From contig CM037870.1 in NCBI GenBank assembly GCA_021292105.1, positions 50,222,747-50,286,746 of the forward strand: DNA of 64,000 nt. Reading direction: 5' to 3'. Both the position numbers and the translations under genes were made by a program. The notes beneath the pieces are model-generated. The model was not told the DNA's origin, did no database searches, and worked only from the letters and a program-made list of their open reading frames with translations. Each line of letters starts with the position of its first letter. Position 1 is the first letter of the stretch. This document shows, one piece after another, positions 44,901-53,000 of the stretch. The stretch is from Anadara kagoshimensis (taxonomy: Eukaryota; Mollusca; Bivalvia; Arcoida; Arcidae).

Positions 44901-47300
44901 AAAGCATGATCTGACTGACACGGGAACCAGGTAAAATACTCAACGAGACGGGTACTGGAAATAATACTCAACAAGACGGAAGACGGATATACTAGAATGT
45001 ACCGCATAAATACTCAACGACACGGGCATCAAATAAAAAACTCAACAAATAAAACTACGCTAGGAAAACAATTTTAAAAAGGATCGAATGAAGTTCATAT
45101 GTTAGGGTTTTTCAATTTTTCAATGGGTGGAATTTAAATACGGTGAATCAGGAATAACCCCTCTCCCGTGAAATACTCAAAGGCACGGACATTGGGTATA
45201 ATATTCACAGAGATGGGAACGTGACAAATTCCACAAACCACAGTCAAGGTTGATAAAGTGCGTATGGACTTTATACAACGTTCTTATGTAACATTCTTAT
45301 TTACAACCAGGCAAGGAGGATCCAACAGAACTAATATTGAAATATATGATTATCTATAAATTATCCATGATGTCATTTTGTCTAATAAATCATTTGAAGG
45401 AGTATTGCGCGCAGAAGTGCTGCGATTATAAATTGTTATCAAACTTTAGAAGTACGTTTGCATGCTCCAAACATAAGTCTAGACTACCAACTACTTAGCA
45501 TTACACTATTGAGTAAACATTGATGGTCCTATAATTAAACAATAATTTATTACGGTTTGTCCATAAGAATAGAAAACCAGTTCATATATACTATAGAGAG
45601 TAAGCAGAAAAACGTGTCACTGATAGGTAGCAATTAGTATGTAGGATATATTTGAAGAATCAAGTACATGTACTTATCTTCGTTGTCAATGGCCCAACCA
45701 TCTCTAGACTGATTCAACTCAATACTGCCGTGTCTCTGTACTTTTCAATTTTTCTCAGACAACTACTGTGGTTACTCTTAAACGTGTTTTGTGAACACGA
45801 TCAAATCATTGTATATAACCACATATTAGATTGTTAAAGCGACCTTTTGATAAATCATAGACAACCTCACTCCTAAGACGTGTGATGCTCAACCCGATCA
45901 ATATGACATGGTATATCCCAGCTCGTGCCACTCATTTTTTTAAGATATTTTTTCATCAATCGATAAGCTAGACACCGCATTTAGTAATCATAGATTGGTT
46001 GTCTGTGGTTTTACGTCTCAGTTAAAAATAGTTTATTCATATCGAGACGTCACCAGCTATAGGTGAAATGCCACAAATTTTTACCTCTACGGTGCGCTCA
46101 GGGAAGTTTGCATGAGGTTCTTCATCGTGCAACGAAGGCATTTCATTACTAAATGTCGAGTGCTTGGCAAAGAACAGTCACTATCTATTTTCAAGTCTTG
46201 GCCAGACCCAGCCAGGGTTCGAACTCACACATACGGAGCGAGCACTCTACCGGCTGAGCTACAATAGTGGTAGTAATCATAGATCTGATATTCAACATAA
46301 ATTACAGAAATTAGAGAGAAAATTTTCTTCAAATTGAGCTTAGCAAAATTAAATCCTTTCTAGAGTTTGATTGGAGATGTTCATCTAGTCAGTCATGATG
46401 AAGTCTTAAATTAAACACAATGTTTACTTCACATACCTAGACACAATCTAGCAAAGCAGTTTAAGCAGTATTGGATCAAATAGAAATACTCTATAACACC
46501 AAAGTGATTTATACCGTATTTAGAATGTTTAGTTAATTCAAAAATTAATTGTTCAAAAACAAAATTACAAGTCGATTAATTAAAAGATGTCAAAGAAAAC
46601 AGCAATGTTTTTATCATAATAAATGTTCAAACAAAAAACAAAGCAACCAATCCATGTCCAAACCACAATCCCAAAGCAAAGTAAAACTAAACATATACAT
46701 GTCTCAATCAAAATTCCAAAGCCATACCAATACATGTCCTATTCACAATTCTAAAGCTAAAGAAAAACTTTGAAACTGACAAATTAAGTTAAACACGGAC
46801 TTCCACCAAAGAAGTGAGGCCGGGTGCTCTGGAAGGGAAACGCCTCCCGTGTAGCTAGCGACGCCACCTACGTGTGGAGTTAAGAATGAAAGGAACATGG
46901 AACTATGGCTCAAAATGTGTAGCAATCACAAACAAACTAAATGATTAGTCAATTAATAGATAACTGAATACGGAATTGCTACTATCTAACGATTAGTTAT
47001 CTCAATAAATAAACACGGGTCAGGCCAATAGATAAACAAATAAATGAATAAATAAATAACGGAATTATATTTATTTAAGTTCTTAATTTGTGCCACTGCA
47101 TTTCAGTCTTACATCAGATGAACCCCGCATCAAGCCTTTTTATTGAACTAACTTTCGTGTACAAATGTAAACATTTAGAATTGTAACAGCTATAGATTTT
47201 TTTTCTAAAAAATTGTAAACAGTCTAAAACATAAAATTGTAAAGGGAAAAAATAAATTCTGGAAAAAAAAGCTAATTTCATACTTTACCTCTTTGGCCAT
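28939..47300 (-). CDS. SLC6-family Na+/Cl- dependent amino-acid transporter (glycine-transporter-like), gene 1
   Basis: A twelve-helix plasma-membrane symporter coupled to Na+ and Cl-. Well-supported exons are 42053-41936, 41028-40897, 40348-40139, 39272-39218, 38534-38402, 36076-35942, 35573-35470, 33858-33734, 33124-33012, 31581-31444, 31070-30971, 30478-30363, 29766-29617 and 29223-28939; two tiny 5' exons (47300-47289, 42293-42270) are tentative. All phases join, giving about 649 residues, normal for SLC6. TM1 has [15 protein letters not shown]; Gly rather than Asp in AVGLGN argues for amino acids, not monoamines. TM7 NCMTS has the Ser expected of Cl- dependent members. EL2 has three N-glycosylation sequons and a Cys-x8-Cys pair. 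TM6 ([12 protein letters not shown]) and TM8 (LGFSSLFS) differ from vertebrate glycine transporters at substrate and Na2 positions. The nearest relatives seem to be SLC6A5/A9-type. A tandem paralogue lies upstream. The substrate is inferred. Confidence 0.92.
29617..29766 (-). CDS. SLC6 gene 1, TM12 exon
   Basis: 150 bp. [20 protein letters not shown], then [20 protein letters not shown]. It contains the GW...(P)..P family signature of the last helix. Confidence 0.95.
30363..30478 (-). CDS. SLC6 gene 1, TM11 exon
   Basis: 116 bp. [20 protein letters not shown], then [18 protein letters not shown]. The pattern F..DIE.MLG is conserved in SLC6. Confidence 0.95.
30800..30880 (-). mobile_element. 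RT element 3' tail remnant, short
   Basis: 'gtgagaccg...acggaagggtacgc' and 'cagctagctacac' match the shared tail. About 80 bp. Confidence 0.55.
30971..31070 (-). CDS. SLC6 gene 1, TM10 exon
   Basis: 100 bp. [20 protein letters not shown], then [14 protein letters not shown]. Same length and phase as the paralogous exon at 54178-54277. Confidence 0.95.
31444..31581 (-). CDS. SLC6 gene 1, TM8 end and TM9 exon
   Basis: 138 bp. [20 protein letters not shown], then [19 protein letters not shown]. Phase 0 both ends. Confidence 0.95.
31645..33005. other. Intron, no gene seen
   Basis: AT-rich SLC6 gene 1 intron between the TM8 and TM9 exons. A short (TA)n lies at about 31622-31636. Open frames lack motif support. 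Confidence 0.5.
33012..33124 (-). CDS. SLC6 gene 1, TM8 exon
   Basis: 113 bp. [20 protein letters not shown], then [18 protein letters not shown]. The Na2-site segment reads GFSS instead of the usual GLDS/GLDT. Confidence 0.95.
33734..33858 (-). CDS. SLC6 gene 1, TM7 exon
   Basis: 125 bp. [20 protein letters not shown], then [20 protein letters not shown]. It carries N (Na1) and S (Cl-) in NCMTS. Confidence 0.96.
33985..35390 (-). mobile_element. RT element remnant in SLC6 intron, with internal minisatellite
   Basis: Read on the minus strand, 35390-35040 gives broken frames matching the RT-type protein at 62.4-62.9 kb ([12 protein letters not shown], then AYGIFVSQL, then RVCSHYGN). 34188-33985 is the shared non-coding tail ('cacgtgaacttccaccaggg'). 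Between them lies a 19-copy expansion of the segment encoding [11 protein letters not shown]. Stops and frameshifts throughout. Confidence 0.8.
34189..35031. repeat. 42/46 bp minisatellite, 19 copies
   Basis: Units run 'gggacgtcgtatatatccag', 'acaaccctggatacagagac', 'at' (42 bp). A variant has a four-base 'caat' insertion (46 bp) and one copy an extra T (43 bp). 46 bp units cluster in the right half. The long overlapping frames on both strands are by-products of the repeat. Confidence 0.95.
35427..35463. repeat. (GA)n microsatellite
   Basis: About 18 GA units, preceded by (CA)n, ending seven bases before the TM6 exon boundary. Confidence 0.95.
35470..35573 (-). CDS. SLC6 gene 1, TM6 exon
   Basis: 104 bp. 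[20 protein letters not shown], then [15 protein letters not shown]. This is the unwound TM6 with the Q and S residues used for Cl-/Na1. The position that is aromatic in LeuT (F259) and Trp in GlyT2 is Ser here. Its donor abuts a (GA)n tract. Confidence 0.96.
35885..35921. repeat. (CT)n microsatellite
   Basis: About 18 CT units, in the same short intron as the (GA)n tract upstream and in opposite sense, so the transcript could fold GA on CT. Confidence 0.95.
35942..36076 (-). CDS. SLC6 gene 1, TM5 exon
   Basis: 135 bp. [20 protein letters not shown], then [20 protein letters not shown]. Phase 0 both ends. Confidence 0.96.
36080..38400. other. Intron, mostly unassigned
   Basis: 2.3 kb SLC6 gene 1 intron. 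A dispersed repeat at about 37640-37895 ends in 'gaatggacggacggacgaac' and has relatives at 54480-54680 and 19600-19700. Nothing else recognised. Confidence 0.55.
38402..38534 (-). CDS. SLC6 gene 1, TM4 exon
   Basis: 133 bp. [20 protein letters not shown], then [20 protein letters not shown] and TLGK. The pattern G.EDLG..KW.LALCL.LAW is typical of SLC6. Confidence 0.96.
38625..39015. repeat. Degenerate ~60 bp tandem repeat, about six copies
   Basis: Variants of 'caatacgccgttgccgaa' followed by 'ctatcatcattgcagaacc' recur near 38690, 38755, 38810, 38867, 38935 and 39008. Heavily diverged. Confidence 0.65.
39218..39272 (-). CDS. SLC6 gene 1, EL2 exon
   Basis: 55 bp. [18 protein letters not shown] with two N-glycosylation sequons (NST, NKT). 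Acceptor ttattttcag, donor gtaagtagg. Confidence 0.9.
40139..40348 (-). CDS. SLC6 gene 1, TM3 and EL2 exon
   Basis: 210 bp. [20 protein letters not shown] for TM3 (with the conserved IYY), then [20 protein letters not shown]. The two Cys ten positions apart form the usual extracellular disulfide. Sequon NKT lies in EL2. Confidence 0.96.
40897..41028 (-). CDS. SLC6 gene 1, TM2 exon
   Basis: 132 bp. [20 protein letters not shown], then [20 protein letters not shown]. The Tyr of PYF corresponds to a Cl- site residue. Confidence 0.97.
41936..42053 (-). CDS. SLC6 gene 1, TM1 exon
   Basis: 118 bp. It encodes [19 protein letters not shown], then [20 protein letters not shown]. This is the SLC6 hallmark: unwound TM1 with the A and N of the Na1 site and the RFPYL gate. 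Confidence 0.97.
42270..42293 (-). CDS. SLC6 gene 1, tentative 24 bp microexon
   Basis: YLEDGEKK lies between acceptor ttattattgtag and donor AAAG|gtacca. It is phase 0 on both sides. The acidic/lysine N-terminal tail leading to KERGAW is usual in SLC6, but the exon is tiny and could be skipped. Confidence 0.5.
42300..43245. other. Intron, no gene seen
   Basis: Contains two similar ~90 bp passages ('catgcatgttttacgagttg' near 42638 and 'catgcatgttttacccattg' near 42789), so a weak local duplication. Confidence 0.5.
43250..43275. repeat. (CT)n microsatellite
   Basis: About 13 CT units next to an RT element remnant. Confidence 0.9.
43310..43600 (+). mobile_element. RT element 3' tail remnant
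   Basis: It starts in coding remnant ('atggctgtcatcacaatatt', 'ggatatatttgacgccccat') and continues through 'ccggagcacccggccttac', 'gaaagttcacgtgtttaacc' and 'gattgtgatttggaaatgga'. Plus orientation, 3' end nearly complete. Confidence 0.75.
44664..44729. repeat. (TTTA)n microsatellite
   Basis: About sixteen TTTA units with a few interruptions; the ORF across it is a repeat artefact. Confidence 0.9.
44910..45235. repeat. Degenerate 'actcaacgagacgg' repeat
   Basis: 'aatactcaacgagacgggta', 'aatactcaacaagacggaag', 'aatactcaacgacacgggca', 'gaaatactcaaaggcacgga' and 'aatattcacagagatgggaa' recur at irregular 30-140 bp spacing. Confidence 0.6.
45240..46005. other. Intron, no gene seen
   Basis: No exon, repeat or element that I can support. 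Confidence 0.45.
46010..46265 (-). mobile_element. tRNA-derived SINE, copy 2
   Basis: The minus-strand head is 'tgtagctcagccggtagagt' (box A) and 'gagttcgaaccctggc' (box B), then 'ggccaagacttgaaaataga' and 'tgactgttctttgccaagca', ending 'gctggtgacgtctcgatatg' and 'gagacgtaaaac'. The tRNA-like part lacks a correct acceptor pairing. Confidence 0.8.
46615..46930 (-). mobile_element. RT element 3' tail remnant
   Basis: Contains 'gaagtgaggccgggtgctct' + 'ggaaggg', 'gtgtagctagcgacgcc' and 'aaaggaacatggaactatgg'. The 'catgtccaaaccacaatccc' phrase is repeated within it, a local duplication. Confidence 0.75.
47289..47300 (-). CDS. SLC6 gene 1, tentative first coding exon (MAKE)
   Basis: ATG GCC AAA GAG is followed by donor gtaaagta. 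It is in phase with the 24 bp microexon and then the TM1 exon, and an in-frame stop precedes the ATG directly. It rests on phase and donor only, 5 kb from the next exon. Confidence 0.45.
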
Positions 47301-47304
47301 TTAT

Positions 47305-49790
47305 AGATGTTTTGTAGATTGTTCACTTTAAATTTGACCGAACTGCTCAAAATATAAAAACAAATCTCCCTCCTTCGGGTAAAAACACACAACCGAAACC
47401 TTCTCAGACGGTTGTTTCCTCAGTTAAACCCGGCGTTTTTAAGACATTGTTTGTGTTTACAATTTTATCTAGGTGGTGTTTAATTCTGAATTCCAGAATA
47501 TCTCGGCAGCACACGTTTTATTGTGTCACCCTGTCATTTATCTAGAAAGCAGGGCAGTAAGACTAAACTTTTTGTTTCTCGTCCGCGTCTAAATAGATTG
47601 TAACATCAAATAGATAACCCCCTTCCCATCGCTATCATTGAAGGTCAAGGGTGTTTGTAGATAGAAATTATCATTATTCATACACTGAATTATACTCATT
47701 GTCGCCCAAAATAAACGCAAACTTATAAATGCTTCAAAAACATATTTCTGGGAAGATTTCTGGAAATAAAAACTCAATTGAATTCAAACACTGTGTATCA
47801 AGTTCTGTATCGCTGGTGGTGGAAGACATTTCTAACTATTCTCATCAAAAACAAACACACAAGGTCTAAACGTGTCTAAGAAAAAGAAAGTAAAGTAGTC
47901 AAGCGATCAAACCGCAAGTAGGACACATATTTTACCTTTTCATTAGAACGTTGATATATTGACAGTGACGGTACGCGTGAATATCAGATACGCAGAATTA
48001 CCCTCGACACCACTGTATTCGGCGTTATTATAAGTATGGGTGTTTTTTCGCCGGTTGTCGCCATGTCATGAATAATTAAAAACTTGTTTATTCGTGTTGT
48101 GCATTCATTCGATTTCTTGTTACACGTTATTGCAATTGGATGATATGACTTTTTTCAAGTAACGATGTAAAACACTTGTAAATTTTAATTTATGTTATTC
48201 TACAAATTAAGTTTACACGGCCTTACGTGTAAACAACGTTATCAATTAGCAATGTTGAGATAAGAGATATAATGCTCGTCCTTTTTAACTTTTTGATACG
48301 ACTAGAGATTTATGCTACCTGTAATTTGATATCCGTATGGTTTGTGTATGTAGTGCCTGCCTAGTGATGCCATTTACCCTTTCTTGGGATTAAACCTAAT
48401 CTCGCCGACACAACATGTGAAATTGGATTTCCAATCTAAACGATATCCTCCTTATTGTCATTATCAGACTGGACAAGGGGTCATTATCCGTTTATTAGTT
48501 TAAACATACATACCGAACTGTTGGTTAAATGTTCTACAGAAAGGCGCTTAATGTACATTGCATCATCTCAAAGAACACCTGTCGTAAAATGCTCCTTGGG
48601 AGTATTTCAACGCATGACGCTTTCTAACAATGGAGAGCTATATGCGTCAAGATTCCTCATTTTAACGGATAAAGCAAATAACTAATGCATGATGTAGTAA
48701 TTAACAAGTTTACATTTTTATTTTTATGTGAATCATACATTTTAATTAATTTTCGTAAACATGCTACCATAAATGGACCAAAAATAAATATAAACCACCC
48801 GAAGACCATGTGCTCAAAACAGCATGTGGCAACATATAATGATAATGTAAGCTGATGAATTAACAGTTTATAACGCTAACCTTGGGTAGTGGAGGTCAGA
48901 ATTTGTGAAATACACTGCAGGTATTGACAGATGAGGACAAAGCAAGCCAAAACAAAAGTTAACCGACGTATTTCACACGAAACTTGAGTAGTGGAGGTAA
49001 GGTATTGTGCTCAAGAGGGAATGTGGCGATAGACGAGGACCTATGGGACTTTTATAGACCTGTTAATTGTTTCCAGTTTTGGTAATATTTGATTATGTAT
49101 ATAAGGAAATTAGCTAAAATTTTAATCGTAACAATAAACAATATATTCACAATGTATTCACATATGTTCACAATTACATAAGTCAGTTAAGTAACATTGC
49201 AAAACTACAAGTTTGTTCATAAACACGTACAGGTGTTTGTGTATTTGGAAGCTATTAACAAATTACAAAAAAAACCAAAAAACAAAAAAACAAAAAAAAA
49301 AAACAAAAAAAAAAACAACATTTACAATGTTTTAATGACCATAATCTCTGGATGCATTTACACATGTTGTATTATAATTATTTTGCTATACAAAAATGGT
49401 TAATATGTTAGAACCATACAGCGATAAATAGTTGTTATTTAAGTTAGGAGATCGTTATCAAATTTTCAGGAAAAAAAGACAAAGCACATAACAAGAATAC
49501 CTGAATACTCGTTGTTAAAAAAAATTGTGCACATGAAATACTACTGAAAAAAACCCAAGGTCATTCGAGATCATGATTTGACCCAGGGTTCTATATTTTT
49601 TGTTGTCTCCTATGTGAAAATTCGAACATCTGTAAGACTTTAGAAGTAAAAATAGATGTCCCATCCTTTTTTTGAAGTTTTACCTTCTTTTCTGTTCTAA
49701 TGTTTTAAAACAAGTACCTTCATTTAGAATCTTAAGTTTGGTGATTTAAAAAAATATATCATTCCCGAAAATTGTTCGGTGAATAAAACA
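47305..49790. other. Intergenic spacer between the two SLC6 genes
   Basis: About 2.5 kb between the tentative gene 1 start and the gene 2 stop. It should contain the gene 1 promoter and the gene 2 3' UTR. An A/C-rich simple stretch lies at 49263-49317. No further gene seen. Confidence 0.5.
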
Positions 49791-49796
49791 CTTAAA

Positions 49797-50027
49797 TTAA
49801 AACTTGGTTGACGTTTCGACTATTTTAGCTCCTGGAATCACTATAACATTATGCGTGTTTCCTACACTTTCATATCCTTTGTTTTCATATGCGATGCATT
49901 TACACTCATCATCACTTTTATCTTCCGGGATCTCTGTTCCTTTGCTGTTGACTTTCTTTACTATAATTGTGTGTTCCAGACTGGCAGGTCCCCAGGTGTC
50001 CTCGGGGGATGTCAATTCACGACATAA
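49797..50027 (-). CDS. SLC6 gene 2, C-terminal tail exon and stop
   Basis: Starts LCRELTSPEDTWGPASLEHT after acceptor ttattttcag. Acidic middle (EDKSDDE), then ENKGYES and terminal VETSTKF. Confidence 0.92.
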   Translation of the reverse strand, partial: LCRELTSPEDTWGPASLEHTIIVKKVNSKGTEIPEDKSDDECKCIAYENKGYESVGNTHNVIVIPGAKIVETSTKF

Positions 50028-53000
50028 CTGAAAATAAACCAAACCCATGTAATTATATTGACCAAAGCAAACTGCTTAACCAAAAAAAGGTTGACACAGG
50101 GATAATGCAAGCCAAGGGTCTTATCACAATATTGTATAAGTATAGTGTTTGTGTATCCAAAAATTATCCTGAATATATTTAACGTCCAATAGTTCATGTT
50201 CTTTTCTTTCTCAATTTTTAATAAGGCCTTCAAAAAGTTTTTTGACCATCATCTCAAAACTGTTAATAAGTAAAACAGTATAACGTCTCTGTATCCAAAG
50301 TTATCCTGCATATTTGACTTCCACGTTCTCTACATTCTCATTTTTTTATTACACCCTAAGCTAACTAAACAAGAGTCGATTACCCTTCCGGAGCATCCTA
50401 CCTAACTTCCGTGGTGGAAGTTTGTGTTTAAACTAAATTTGTCAGTGTTTAAAGTTTTTCTTACTTGGTATGAACATGGACAGTCATGTTTGTTTTTTAT
50501 GAGCATTTAGTGAAAATACAAAGTCTGGTGTTACAACACTTTCCTATCGATAATGGTGGCTGCACCTAAAGTAATACAAATTTTCCGTAAAACTAAAATC
50601 CAGAATAACTAAATTGTACCACCAGATTTCCCTATATCTCAAAAACAGTATCGAGTGAATATCATAAGAACAAGTTCATTGCAACGTCATTGCTGGCAAA
50701 CAACTGGTAAAGCCATATTTGTTTCCATTGACTACCAAATGAACCGACCAAGTCTTTCGAGTTTAAAGATATTTATATGTTTTACAAATATCAAGAAGAT
50801 TGATAAAACAATAACGACGATTGGTTGGTTGGTTGGTTGAATGTTGCTTAACGTCGCATCAGTAATTTTCAGCTATTCGCGACGAGAACTATTTAATTAA
50901 TCTCTATGGATTAATCTATGAACAATTTTGTGTATGCATGTGAAGTGCTAGTGTGTTGTATGGTCTGCCTTGTACTAGCGCGCACTCAGGGCGACTTTAC
51001 CGTGCTAGCTCACAGAGTCAGTACGCCGCAGACAAGCGTACCACTCCCCCAGTCCATTATACTGATACCAGGTGAATCAGTAAAGGCCAACGGTAAGGAA
51101 AATCCACTTTCCCACATGTGGTCCGAGCGGGACTCGAACTCGCAGCGGTTCGACGACGATAAAATAATTAAAGCGTTTCTGGGAAAACGATTGGCAACAA
51201 TACATAGACTACTTGTTTTATAAATTATATTGTATCTACAAATTTAAAATAAGATGTCAAACTATTGTTTATTTGACAAATAATTCAACGATTTCCATCG
51301 CTCGCTGAACTTTGTGTTATCACTATTATAATTGTAGGCGATTTATTCAGCTGCCAGACACTTGTCTAAAAATAATCCCACTATTAAAACTATTGAAAGA
51401 TAAATACAAATAAAACTGCAGCTTAATTTCTGGAAATTACCGTATTTACATTCCAAGTGTACAAATTATTGAATTTTAAATTTGTAAATCTTTGACAATT
51501 TTGTGGTCCCGTTGCTTCATATTTCATCAAAAAAGGACCACATGTTCAGTTAACATGTGTTCTCCCACCATTAAAGTAAGACCGGGTGTTCCCAAAGGGT
51601 AAACGTCGCCTATTTAGCTAGCCACAACTACCATGGATGTATGGTTGCGACATGGTGATATTGAAATAGTAATCAGTTCCCTTATATTGTTGAACGTTTA
51701 CCTTGAACAGACCATTCCGACAAAAGTAGTAGACAAACCAAACCGGAATACATATCAACGGAAATACAACAATTAACCATCCAAGTGTTGATCCTAGTTG
51801 GGAAACCCCTTCAGAAGGTTCGTATTTGACTGCTTTCAGGGCTATTAAAACCTGAAATACATGAACTGTTAATAGTACATATGTCATATACCATTTTTTG
51901 AATTTAATCATAAAATACATTCAAAAAATGGTATATGACAATACCATTTTTTGAATGTATTTTATGATTAAATTCAAAAAATGGTATATGACACATATAA
52001 TTTAGCTTGCTTGTACGCAACTGTAGAGAGCTTATGCCATATACTCTCCGCGTGAGCGTCTAATGTTAAAGTTTTTTTTAATGTAGATGTTTTCCATGTT
52101 ATAAGTGATCAGTTTTCTCAAACTTGATACAGGAGCTGTGCAATTCAGAGGCTGCTGTGAAAGGTCAAGGCTAAAAGTGCTATTCTTAATAAAGTTTTAT
52201 CTTTGTCATTGTAAAAGTTTTTAAAAGTCGGTATATATCTGAATATATTTGATGGTTATGATAATATGTTTGCAAACCACAAAAGAGCCTGATGACCAAA
52301 GGTCAAGGTCAATACATTAAAAATTAATGTTGAAGTTTGAAATCATGTTTATGATTAGGAGTTCTGTTGCTGCTGCCGGATGATGTATGCAGATGAATGT
52401 AGGCGAATATATCGCCTAGATTATTACAATGAGGAGTTTTGTGTTAATAAAAAGCTCTGCTGCAACTGATGACGATGAAGCAATATGCTATTAATTGTAG
52501 CATCTTAATCTTAATACCGTATTAATAAATGCAAATGCATAATGGGTTAATTTTACATACGACGACAATTGTGTATAGGTTGCAAGCGAGCATTGTTGTC
52601 TTCTGACAACGCTTGTTTATATGTAGCACACAATCTGTTATGTCATGTGCTGCTTTTGAATTTCTATTAAAATAATGCATTCAAAAACAGTTGTCATGTG
52701 CTGTTTTTGACTGCATTATTTTAATAGAAATTCAAAAACAGCACATGACAGTTCTGAAGGGTGGCAATCTATGGTAGTGTTACAGTGTCATATTTTCTTA
52801 TGTTCGTTATCGTGAACAATATAATAATAGTAATTATACCAGAACCACATTATTATGTCTATTGATGAGCTTCTGATTCAACCTTTTTACTTACCGTCAA
52901 ACAGACGGGTGACAAAAAGCACCACGTAATCCCGAAATATATAAAGCTGATTTGAACAGGTAGATTTCTACCTAACATCATTTCGATGTCTCCCTTGAAT

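Noticed and set aside
47937..47952. Alternative SLC6 first exon ATGAAAAG|gtaaaat
   Set aside because: It ends two bases into a codon and cannot join the 24 bp microexon or the TM1 exon in frame.
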